A stretch of DNA of 7,090 nt from LSNR01 sp964603325 (GTDB lineage: Bacteria; Patescibacteriota; Minisyncoccia; Moranbacterales; UBA9337). The DNA lies in NCBI GenBank assembly GCA_964603325.1, contig CAZRUH010000033.1:1-7090 (forward strand). The letters run 5' to 3'. The position numbers and the translations under genes are program-made. Shown here piece after piece: positions 1 to 5,304 of the stretch; position 1 is the first letter of the stretch, and every line of letters begins with the position of its first letter. The notes under the pieces were generated by a model, which was not told the origin of the DNA, did no database searches, and saw only the letters and a list, made by a program, of their open reading frames with translations.

Positions 1-2
1 AA

Positions 3-329
3 AGATACGGAGAAGTTTCTAAAGAAAAAAAAGAGAGTAAAATTAAAAACGGTGAAAAGCAAAACACTTCAAAGAAATCTGGTGTTACTGAGAGAAGAGC
101 TATGATTAGCGAAAAAGTCGTTTTGCCCGGAGAAAAAAAAGAAGAATTGGAAAATATTTTAATAGAACGAATAGCTGTAGATCCTCGTGATATAGAGGCA
201 TATGAGAGGTTGGGGGATTATTATGTTGGTCAAAGTAATTATGATGATGCCAGAGAATGTTATAAACAAGTTTTAAAATTGAATCCGCACAGTGCCAGCG
301 TTAAAAACAAATTGGAGAGTTTTAAATAA
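3..329 (+). CDS. TPR-repeat protein, C-terminal part (5' end outside window)
   Basis: The frame is open from the first bases of the window to the stop at 327-329, so this is the last 108 residues of a longer protein. An internal ATG at 102 exists, but the upstream codons stay open and encode a lysine- and glutamate-rich linker, so I read it as internal. The end holds one clear tetratricopeptide repeat (about residues 58-91 of the fragment): it starts IEAYERLGDYY, continues through an Asn-Tyr-x-x-Ala turn, and ends LKLNP. It is preceded by the end of another repeat-like helix (IERIAVDP). TPRs are helical-hairpin scaffolds for protein contacts. The partner and the missing N-terminus, possibly a membrane segment, cannot be seen. 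A 7-bp hairpin directly follows the stop. Confidence 0.8.
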   Translation, partial: RYGEVSKEKKESKIKNGEKQNTSKKSGVTERRAMISEKVVLPGEKKEELENILIERIAVDPRDIEAYERLGDYYVGQSNYDDARECYKQVLKLNPHSASVKNKLESFK

Positions 330-351
330 ATTGACGCAAATTATCGTCAAT
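330..351 (+). repeat. Short inverted repeat between TPR gene and tRNA-Thr
   Basis: ATTGACG (330-336) and CGTCAAT (345-351) are perfect 7-bp complements around an 8-base loop. The repeat starts at the base after the TPR stop and ends at the base before the tRNA. There is no T-run, so it is not a standard intrinsic terminator. It could protect the mRNA 3' end or mark the boundary for tRNA 5' processing if the gene and tRNAs are cotranscribed. Its function is inferred. Confidence 0.5.
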
Positions 352-424
352 GCCGAAATAGCTCAATTGGTAGAGCAATTGTTTTGTAAACAATAGGTTA
401 CCGGTTCAAGTCCGGTTTTCGGCT
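352..424 (+). tRNA. tRNA-Thr (anticodon TGT)
   Basis: This is a full 73-base cloverleaf. The acceptor stem GCCGAAA (352-358) pairs perfectly with TTTCGGC (417-423). The D stem is GCTC/GAGC, the anticodon stem ATTGT/ACAAT (378-382/390-394), and the T arm ACCGG-TTCAAGT-CCGGT. The anticodon TGT at 385-387 reads ACA. The discriminator is T (U73). CCA is not encoded; the genomic bases after the discriminator are CA. No convincing promoter lies between the TPR stop and the tRNA, so cotranscription with the upstream gene is possible. Confidence 0.96.
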
Positions 425-457
425 CAGTTTTGATTAGTTGAGAAAAATAATATTTTT

Positions 458-540
458 GGGTCGGTGGCAGAGTGGTCAAATGCATCAGACTGTAAATCTG
501 ACGACTTCGGTCTACGGCGGTTCAAATCCGTCCCGGCCCA
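458..540 (+). tRNA. tRNA-Tyr (anticodon GTA)
   Basis: This is an 83-base class II tRNA. The acceptor GGGTCGG (458-464) pairs with CCGGCCC (533-539) with one T-G wobble. The anticodon stem TCAGA/TCTGA (485-489/497-501) encloses anticodon GTA at 492-494. A long variable arm has stem GAC/GTC around a TTCG loop (503-512), as expected for bacterial tRNA-Tyr. The T arm is GGCGG-TTCAAAT-CCGTC. The discriminator is A540 and CCA is not encoded (next bases CA). It lies 33 bases after tRNA-Thr(TGT) and 22 bases before tRNA-Thr(GGT), so the three are probably one transcript. Confidence 0.96.
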
Positions 541-562
541 CACCCAGATGGAAAATGGCTTG

Positions 563-635
563 GCCCGGGTAGCTCAGCTGGTAGAGCATTTCCATGGTAA
601 GGAAAAGGCCACCGGTTCAAGTCCGGTCTCGGGCT
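563..635 (+). tRNA. tRNA-Thr (anticodon GGT)
   Basis: This is a 73-base cloverleaf. The acceptor GCCCGGG (563-569) pairs with CTCGGGC (628-634) with one wobble. The D stem is GCTC/GAGC and the anticodon stem TTTCC/GGAAA (589-593/601-605). The anticodon GGT at 596-598 reads ACC/ACT. Its T arm is identical to that of the TGT isoacceptor 140 bases upstream, which suggests an old duplication or conversion. The discriminator is T and CCA is not encoded (next bases CA). A run of seven T (640-646) follows five bases after the discriminator and could end the tRNA transcript. Confidence 0.96.
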
Positions 636-715
636 CATATTTTTTTAAATAGTTTATATAAAAGGTAACTGATGAATGGTATCGGAAAGCTGTTCAGAAA
701 AGTTGCAAAATAAAT

Positions 716-874
716 ATGGCAAATGAAAAATTAGTCAAAATGAAGTGTTCAGAATGTAGCAATATTAACTACTATACCAATCGCAACAAAAAGAAAATAA
801 AAGAAAAATTGGAATTAAGTAAATATTGCAAGTTTTGCAAAAAACACACCGTACATAAAGAGATGAAAAAATAG
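716..874 (+). CDS. rpmG: Large ribosomal subunit protein bL33
   Basis: This gene encodes a 52-residue basic protein that begins MANEKLVKMKCSEC and continues with a SNINYYTNRNKKK segment, typical of bL33. Two CxxC pairs (Cys11/Cys14 and Cys38/Cys41) form the zinc-ribbon of the zinc-binding version of the family. The segment KLELSKYC before the second pair and the KHTVHKE tail are also family-typical. It is a structural protein of the 50S subunit near the E site. The ATG follows ATAAAT with no Shine-Dalgarno, like most starts here. It lies between tRNA-Thr(GGT) and tRNA-Trp, and rpmG next to trnW is a common bacterial arrangement. The length is normal for the family. Confidence 0.95.
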   Translation: MANEKLVKMKCSECSNINYYTNRNKKKIKEKLELSKYCKFCKKHTVHKEMKK

Positions 875-902
875 TTTTTGTGATTTTTATCATCTCAAGA
901 AA

Positions 903-973
903 GCGGGTGTCGTATAGTGGCAGTACAGAAGTCTCCAAAACTTCTAGCGGGAGTTCGATTCTCTCCACCCGTG
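903..973 (+). tRNA. tRNA-Trp (anticodon CCA)
   Basis: This is a 71-base cloverleaf. The acceptor GCGGGTG (903-909) pairs with CACCCGT (966-972), and its first pair is a weak G-T. The D stem is GTAT/GTAC with a short 7-base loop. The anticodon stem GAAGT/ACTTC (928-932/940-944) carries anticodon CCA at 935-937. The T arm is GGGAG-TTCGATT-CTCTC. The discriminator G is the expected tryptophan determinant. The 3' CCA is not encoded (next bases CA). It lies 28 bases after rpmG. secE and nusG, which often follow, are absent; the next gene is convergent. Confidence 0.95.
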
Positions 974-981
974 CATTTTTT
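966..981 (+). terminator. Possible terminator: tRNA-Trp acceptor stem plus T-run
   Basis: The closed acceptor stem of tRNA-Trp is followed by GCA and then six T (976-981). Because the neighbouring gene is convergent and ends at 993, plus-strand transcription should stop near here. No separate hairpin is visible, so this is a weak, position-based call. Confidence 0.3.
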
Positions 982-992
982 ATTTAAATCAT

Positions 993-2276
993 TTATCTTC
1001 CAATTCCTTTATAAATAATTTTATTTTTTAAAACCTCGTCCTTATTTAAGAAGTTTTTTCCGTCAATAATAATTCTTACTCGGTTTTTTTTAAGTATTTT
1101 GCCGTTAATATTTTTAAATTCTTTATGATCGGTAGCTAAAATGATGGCGGTGGATTTTCCAAGGATTGTTTTTAAAGATTTACAATTTGATTTTTCTATT
1201 AAATAAGGATCAAAAGTGTATATTTTGGCTCTATATTTCTGCAATATTTTTACGATATCGTAAAATGGTGATTCTCTGTCATCATCAACATTTGCCTTGT
1301 AAGCAATGCCCAAAATTCCTATTGCTGTCCCGTTGAGAGGCTTTTTGATTTCATTGAGTTTGTTTCTTAGCAACTCAACGGTATATTCTGGCATAGAATT
1401 ATTTATTGTTCTGGAAGTACGAAGAAATTTATGATCAAATCCTGCTTGTTTTGCTCGTTCAATTAAATAATAAGGATCAACGGGAATACAATGCCCGCCA
1501 ATTCCGCAAGACGGATAATGAGGCATAAATGAAAAAGGTTTGGTCGCCGCTCCATCAATCACATCTTTAACATCAATATTTAATGCATCAAATGATTTGG
1601 CCAGTTCATTGACGAAGGCAATGTTGATATCTCTAAAAGAATTTTCTACAACTTTGCAGGCTTCCGCTTCGCGAATATGTTTCATTTCTTTAATTTTACC
1701 ATCAACGATGCTTGTGTAAAATTTTAACGCTTTCTTTAAACCTTTTTTTGTAAAAGCTCCGACCACTCTCGGAATATTTGTTACATTCCACTTTGGGTCT
1801 CCCGGATTTATTCTTTCCGGGCAATGCGCAATGAAAACATCCTGTCCGATTTTGTGATTTTTATTTTCAAAAATCGGACGAACAATTTCTTCAGAAACTC
1901 CGGGATTGACCGTAGATTCAAGGATGACAAGCGCCCCTCTTTTTAAATTGCTCGCAACCATATTACAGGCATCGCGAACAGGACTTAAGTCTGGATTGTG
2001 AAAAGAATCAACCGGCGTTGGAACGCAAATCAGAACTATATCAGCCTTAGAAATTAACTTGACGTCGCAAGTCGCTTTTATGGAAAAGGAAGATAATTTT
2101 TTTTCTATAAAACTATCTTTTATCGGAGAAATTTTTTTATTTATTGAATTAATTTTTTCTTTGTCCAGATCAAAACCGATTACATCGTATCCTTTTTCTT
2201 TGGCGCGAATGGCCAACGGCAATCCTACGTATCCTAAGCCGATAACGCAAACGGTTTTGTTCATTTTATTGTTCAT
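993..2276 (-). CDS. Nucleotide-sugar 6-dehydrogenase (UDP-GlcNAc/UDP-ManNAc dehydrogenase type, WecC/WbpA family)
   Basis: The protein has 427 residues, normal for the family. Such enzymes oxidise C6 of a UDP-sugar to the uronic acid with two NAD+, in the cytoplasm, for surface polysaccharides. An N-terminal Rossmann domain opens with VCVIGLGYVGLP (GxGxxG at 13-18). ICVPTP and ESTVNPG follow. The central region has KVVEN (Lys208, Asn212) and GIGGHCIPVDPYYL with catalytic Cys263 and Asp267. The C-terminal UDP-binding domain has LGIAYKANVDDDRESP. The GGHCIPVDP wording and the RESP motif favour N-acetylhexosamine substrates over UDP-glucose, but the exact sugar is not proven. I chose the ATG at 2276 because it has the AAATATG context; a TTG at 2300 and an ATG at 2264 are in frame. 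The gene stands alone on this strand and its own promoter lies at 2318-2346. Confidence 0.93.
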   Translation of the reverse strand: MNNKMNKTVCVIGLGYVGLPLAIRAKEKGYDVIGFDLDKEKINSINKKISPIKDSFIEKKLSSFSIKATCDVKLISKADIVLICVPTPVDSFHNPDLSPVRDACNMVASNLKRGALVILESTVNPGVSEEIVRPIFENKNHKIGQDVFIAHCPERINPGDPKWNVTNIPRVVGAFTKKGLKKALKFYTSIVDGKIKEMKHIREAEACKVVENSFRDINIAFVNELAKSFDALNIDVKDVIDGAATKPFSFMPHYPSCGIGGHCIPVDPYYLIERAKQAGFDHKFLRTSRTINNSMPEYTVELLRNKLNEIKKPLNGTAIGILGIAYKANVDDDRESPFYDIVKILQKYRAKIYTFDPYLIEKSNCKSLKTILGKSTAIILATDHKEFKNINGKILKKNRVRIIIDGKNFLNKDEVLKNKIIYKGIGR

Positions 2277-2317
2277 ATTTTTATAAGTTTTATTTTTCAA
2301 TTATTTTTTTCAAACTA

Positions 2318-2346
2318 ATCATATACTTTTGCTTTCCTTTTGGCAA
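2318..2346 (-). promoter_or_regulatory. Promoter for the nucleotide-sugar dehydrogenase gene
   Basis: On the minus strand, TTGCCA (2341-2346) and TATGAT (2318-2323) are separated by exactly 17 bases. Each box differs from the sigma-70 consensus by one base. Transcription would begin near 2311, giving a leader of about 35 bases to the ATG at 2276. Confidence 0.6.
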
Positions 2347-2431
2347 TATTTGTTTTAATGATTATGGTTGACGCGGTATGTTTTTTCGAGTGATGAATAA
2401 TATTATTTCCAAGTCTAATTTTAAGTCATTT

Positions 2432-2449
2432 ATTGCGCTTAAGCCCAAT
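2432..2449. repeat. 18-base near-perfect palindrome, possible operator
   Basis: Eight of nine base pairs are complementary around a central GCTTAAGC, with one C-C mismatch. It ends 26 bases before the -35 box of the plus-strand promoter at 2476 and lies between two divergent promoters. That position suits a dimeric regulator, but no regulator is identified and chance cannot be excluded. Confidence 0.35.
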
Positions 2450-2475
2450 TGATTCAGATGGCTTGATATCCGGTA

Positions 2476-2504
2476 TTGACATAATACTTGAAATGTGTTA
2501 ATAT
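2476..2504 (+). promoter_or_regulatory. Strong sigma-70-like promoter upstream of structured RNA and transporter operon
   Basis: A perfect TTGACA (2476-2481) is followed after 17 bases by TAATAT (2499-2504), with a TG (2496-2497) one base ahead of the -10 as in extended -10 promoters. The predicted start is near 2511, which gives a leader of about 208 bases before the ATG at 2719. It is the best promoter in the window. Confidence 0.7.
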
Positions 2505-2544
2505 GGAATGTTATTTGGTTTTTTTGAAAATATGAGTGGTTGTT

Positions 2545-2654
2545 AAAATTTTGTTCGCAGTTTGAAAGCGAATAATCCTCCTTAAATTCGTTAGTAGATT
2601 AAATGCATTTGATTTCTATAATTAGGATGAGGATGCTACTGCGGACAAAATTTT
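2545..2654 (+). ncRNA. Unidentified structured RNA in the transporter leader
   Basis: A 17-bp helix with one G-U pair closes the element (2545-2561 with 2638-2654), which is very unlikely by chance in AT-rich DNA. Inside are two consecutive hairpins. P2 pairs 2567-2573 with 2586-2592. P3 pairs 2594-2603 with 2608-2619 and has a two-base bulge. The P2 loop contains ATCCTC (2575-2580), which can pair with GAGGAT (2629-2634) to form a pseudoknot. The fold therefore looks like a closed multi-helix junction with a loop contact, as in riboswitches and other regulatory RNAs. It begins about 34 bases after the predicted transcription start and ends 64 bases before the transporter ATG. I see no hallmarks of 6S, tmRNA, SRP or RNase P RNA, nor of a riboswitch class I know. 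It could be a cis-regulator or a free small RNA. Confidence 0.5.
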
Positions 2655-2718
2655 GGAAATTACTTTATTTATTGATTTACTTGTGTTATTATCGCGTTAT
2701 AGAGAGATTGAAAAAAAT

Positions 2719-3774
2719 ATGCAGATAAAAAACTACAATGTGTATTTCTTTATGTTGGTGCTTGTTGTTATGAGTGCTTTGGTTTTTATGTTGTTTAAAC
2801 CTTTTTTGTCAGCTATTTTGACCGCCGCCATATTGGCGGCTACTTTTTATGGCACTTATAATTTTTTACTAAAAAGAACGAAAAAGAAATCAATCAGTTC
2901 GCTGTTAACTTGTTTGTTGGTTCTGTTTATTATTGTTTTGCCAACAATGACATTATTCGGTTTGGTTGCCAATGAAATTAACGGTTTTTATAAGAAAGCG
3001 TCAACAGATATTTCTTATCAAAATTATTTGGGGAATATCTTTAATAATTTTGAAAAATCAACCTTGGGAAATATGCTGAATATTGACCAGATATTTCAGC
3101 AAAATAAAATTGATGAAATTGTAAAAAAAATAGGGACCGGAACGATCACTCTTATTCAGAAGACATACCAAAATGTAATAGCTTCCATACTTTGGGTATT
3201 TGTAATGTTTTTTAGTCTGTACTACTTTTTGATAGATGGACATAAAATTATAAAAAAAATAATGTACCTTAGCCCTCTTAAGGACAAATATGAACTGGAA
3301 CTTTCTCAAAAATTTTATTCAATGGTAAGAGCAACCTTAAAAGGCACAATAATTGTTGGTACCGTGCAAGGAATATTGGGCGGTTTAATGTTTGCTATTG
3401 CGGGTGTGCAGTCGTTTATTATTTGGGGAGTGGTTATGATTATTCTTTCAATTATTCCGGCTATCGGTTCCGGATTGGTTTGGGCTCCCGTTGGAATACT
3501 GATGTTTTTCGTAGGAAAAACTTGGCAAGGGGTGTTTATATTGCTTTTCGGTTCATTGGTTATATCTTTTATTGATAATATTTTGCGACCAAAATTAGTT
3601 GGAAATGATACAGAAATGCATCCTTTGTTGGTGTTTTTTGCAACTTTGGGGGGGTTGATAAGTTTTGGAATTATAGGGTTTATTATCGGTCCGGTCATTA
3701 TGGCATTATTTTTAGCTTTATGGGACATTTATGGCAAGGAGTTTAAGGGGCAATTTAATAAGTACAATGCTTAA
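2719..3774 (+). CDS. AI-2E/PerM family membrane transporter (PF01594 type)
   Basis: The protein has 351 residues and is polytopic, normal for the family. Two hydrophobic segments (about 9-50) precede a basic KRTKKK loop. A third spans about 59-82, an extracytoplasmic helical region runs about 83-150, and the C-terminal half holds the rest. Family signatures are YYFLIDGHKI, LSPLKDKYE, GTVQGILGG, IPAIGSG (246-252) and IDNILRPKLVG (DNILRP at 286-291). Members have been linked to autoinducer-2 export, Na+/H+ exchange or other efflux, so the substrate is not assignable. I chose the ATG at 2719 for its AAAAATATG context; the frame opens from a TTG at 2653, but that lies inside the RNA closing stem. 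It overlaps lgt by 8 bases, suggesting one mRNA led by the 2476 promoter. Confidence 0.88.
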   Translation: MQIKNYNVYFFMLVLVVMSALVFMLFKPFLSAILTAAILAATFYGTYNFLLKRTKKKSISSLLTCLLVLFIIVLPTMTLFGLVANEINGFYKKASTDISYQNYLGNIFNNFEKSTLGNMLNIDQIFQQNKIDEIVKKIGTGTITLIQKTYQNVIASILWVFVMFFSLYYFLIDGHKIIKKIMYLSPLKDKYELELSQKFYSMVRATLKGTIIVGTVQGILGGLMFAIAGVQSFIIWGVVMIILSIIPAIGSGLVWAPVGILMFFVGKTWQGVFILLFGSLVISFIDNILRPKLVGNDTEMHPLLVFFATLGGLISFGIIGFIIGPVIMALFLALWDIYGKEFKGQFNKYNA

Positions 3775-4579
3775 TTTTTACCATAATATTCCAAAAAATA
3801 TAAACTCAATTGCTTTTTCGGTTGGGTTTTTTGATATTTATTGGTATTCCTTGATGTATTTGATTGGTTTTATTGTAATCGTGTTTTTGTTGCGATGGAG
3901 ATTTTTAAAAAAAGAAAGTTCCTTAAATTGGAATGATATTTTTGATTTTTTAATCTATGTTTTTTTTGGCATTTTAATTGGTGGAAGAATTGGTTATGTA
4001 TTTTTGTATAATTGGGAATATTATAAAAATAACTTATTTGAAATAATATCTCCCATCAATTCAAACGGAGTTTTTGTCGGCATATCCGGAATGAGTTATC
4101 ATGGAGCATTGATTGGAGCGGTTGTAGTAGCTTTATTTTTTTGCAAAAAAAGGAAAATCAGTTTTTTCAAAGCAACTGACTTTGTTGTTCCCACTATACC
4201 GGCAGGATATTTTTTCGGTCGCATAGGTAATTTTTTAAATGGAGAATTATACGGAAGGGTAACTGACAATAAGCTGGGAATGTTTTTTGGGCATGAAAAG
4301 TTTTTGCGATGGCCATCACAGTTATTGGAAGCCTTTTTTGAAGGGATTGTTTTGTTTGTTATTTTATGGATAATAAGGAATAAATTTTCCCAAAAAAGCG
4401 GTTTTTTGACGGGATTATATTTGATCGGTTACGGAGTATTTAGATTTTTGGTGGAATTTTTAAGAGAGCCGGATTGGCAAGTGGGACTTATTTTTGAGTT
4501 GCTTACATTGGGACAAATATTGTCACTAACAATGATATTCGCGGGCAGTATTATTTGTTTGGTTGTCAACAAAAAATAA
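3767..4579 (+). CDS. lgt: Prolipoprotein diacylglyceryl transferase
   Basis: Lgt moves diacylglycerol from phosphatidylglycerol to the lipobox cysteine of prelipoproteins in the membrane, the first step of lipoprotein maturation. The protein has 270 residues and several membrane segments. Signatures are IYWYSLMYLIGF near the N-terminus, GGRIGYV, GMSYHGALIG with His112, and the Lgt signature GRIGNFLNGELYGR (151-164), which includes Arg152, Asn155 and Glu160. RWPSQLLEAF and YGVFRFLVEFLREPD follow; the latter carries Arg226, Glu230 and Arg233, equivalent to Arg239, Glu243 and Arg246 of E. coli. All key residues are present. The start at 3767 overlaps the transporter stop (ATGCTTAA). An in-frame ATG at 3731 would add 12 residues with no family match. 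Neither downstream cohesin protein has a lipobox, so its substrates lie elsewhere. Confidence 0.96.
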   Translation: MLNFYHNIPKNINSIAFSVGFFDIYWYSLMYLIGFIVIVFLLRWRFLKKESSLNWNDIFDFLIYVFFGILIGGRIGYVFLYNWEYYKNNLFEIISPINSNGVFVGISGMSYHGALIGAVVVALFFCKKRKISFFKATDFVVPTIPAGYFFGRIGNFLNGELYGRVTDNKLGMFFGHEKFLRWPSQLLEAFFEGIVLFVILWIIRNKFSQKSGFLTGLYLIGYGVFRFLVEFLREPDWQVGLIFELLTLGQILSLTMIFAGSIICLVVNKK

Positions 4580-4591
4580 ATGTATTATAAT
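4563..4591 (+). promoter_or_regulatory. Promoter for the secreted cohesin-domain gene
   Basis: TTGTCA (4563-4568) and a perfect TATAAT (4586-4591) are separated by 17 bases. The -35 box lies inside the last codons of lgt. The predicted start is near 4598, a leader of about 22 bases. This would let the surface-protein genes be expressed independently of lgt. Confidence 0.68.
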
Positions 4592-4619
4592 TTATGCATA
4601 AACATTAGAAAACAAAAAT

Positions 4620-5276
4620 ATGAGTAGAACAAAGATAATATTTTTATTTGTGATGGTTTTTTTATTTTTCAACAAAGGCATTGTCAACGCTGCCGAGGGA
4701 GATGTTTGGTTAACTCCGGTTAATCAGAATGTGGGAACCAGCACCGGCTTTGATGTTGAAGTTCATATGGATACGGGAGGAAAGCAACTAAGTACTTTTA
4801 ATTTGTATCTGGATTTTGATGCTAACAATGTGACACTCAACACAGTTAGAGGCGATGTGGAAGGCGGAATAAGCAAAGGAACGGATACGATTAATTATAA
4901 TATGATGGCTAATTCCGGAGATATATCCAACGGTCATTATCGGTTTGCCGGAATAAATGCGGATAATACAATTAATGGTGCTGATGTTCACATTGCTACT
5001 ATTCATTTGATGAGTACGGGTAATTTTACCGCAGGAACAACCAGTCTGAGTTTAAGAGTGAATGAGTTGTCTGATGAACTTGGGAACGCTCTGTCTTCCG
5101 GAACTACTACGGGCGCTACCGTAACTTTTGTAAGCGATAATCAAACCTACAACCTCTCTAATTTTATATCAATAGTAAACAATTGGTTGGGAATAGGAGA
5201 CAATACTTCCGATCTTAATAATGATGGAGTGGTTAACACCAGGGATGTTGGAATAGCGATGAGTGGTTGGGAATAA
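4620..5276 (+). CDS. Secreted cohesin-domain protein with single dockerin-like loop
   Basis: The protein has 218 residues. Residues 1-24 form a signal peptide: a basic start, a long hydrophobic core, and likely cleavage after VNA. Residues about 27-171 look like a cohesin-type beta sandwich. It starts VWLTPVNQNVGTSTGFDVEVHMDTG and has a STFNLYLDFDANNVTL strand pair and ATIHLMSTG, in the pattern of proteins annotated as cohesin domain-containing. The C-terminus (178-218) has a helix and then one dockerin-type calcium loop, D198-L-N-N-D-G-V-V-N-T-R-D209, and ends GWE. Only one loop is present where a standard type I dockerin has two. There is no lipobox, sortase motif or C-terminal membrane anchor, so the mature protein should be released or held by binding. 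The start is clear (AAAAATATG). The fold call is by sequence pattern only. Confidence 0.78.
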   Translation: MSRTKIIFLFVMVFLFFNKGIVNAAEGDVWLTPVNQNVGTSTGFDVEVHMDTGGKQLSTFNLYLDFDANNVTLNTVRGDVEGGISKGTDTINYNMMANSGDISNGHYRFAGINADNTINGADVHIATIHLMSTGNFTAGTTSLSLRVNELSDELGNALSSGTTTGATVTFVSDNQTYNLSNFISIVNNWLGIGDNTSDLNNDGVVNTRDVGIAMSGWE

Positions 5277-5304
5277 ATAATTTTGTCAATTTTTGAGCAA
5301 TATT

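Noticed and set aside
331..359. TTGACG before tRNA-Thr(TGT) as a -35 box
   Set aside because: A -10 at the right distance would fall inside the tRNA; the TTGACG is better explained as one arm of the 7-bp inverted repeat.
464..652. 62-codon plus-strand reading frame beginning MAEWSNASDCKS
   Set aside because: It runs straight through tRNA-Tyr and tRNA-Thr(GGT); this peptide is the familiar false translation of tRNA genes.
669..688. CTGATGA followed by GAAA, resembling a hammerhead ribozyme core
   Set aside because: The bases between the two motifs do not form stem II, and no stem I or III with a proper cleavage site is seen.
765..968. 67-codon minus-strand reading frame
   Set aside because: It is antisense to rpmG and tRNA-Trp, both of which are certain, and it has no start context of its own.
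2368..2403. TTGACG with downstream TAATAT as a second plus-strand promoter
   Set aside because: The spacing is 24 bases, far from the 16-18 optimum, and a much better promoter lies at 2476-2504.
2396..2407. AATAATATTATT perfect palindrome
   Set aside because: It is made only of A and T in a very AT-rich gap, so chance is a sufficient explanation.
2545..2654. Terminal inverted repeats of a small transposon-like (MITE) element
   Set aside because: No target-site duplication flanks the arms, and the inner sequence has its own nested pairings that fit an RNA better. Only one copy is visible, so this is not fully excluded.
2638..2660. The 3' arm of the long helix as an intrinsic terminator
   Set aside because: The helix ends TTTTGG with no T-run after it, and the pairing partner is 76 bases away.
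3315..3728. 137-codon minus-strand reading frame
   Set aside because: It is the complement of the transporter coding sequence, is low in complexity (Asn/Ile/Pro-rich) and resembles no family; it is a coding shadow.
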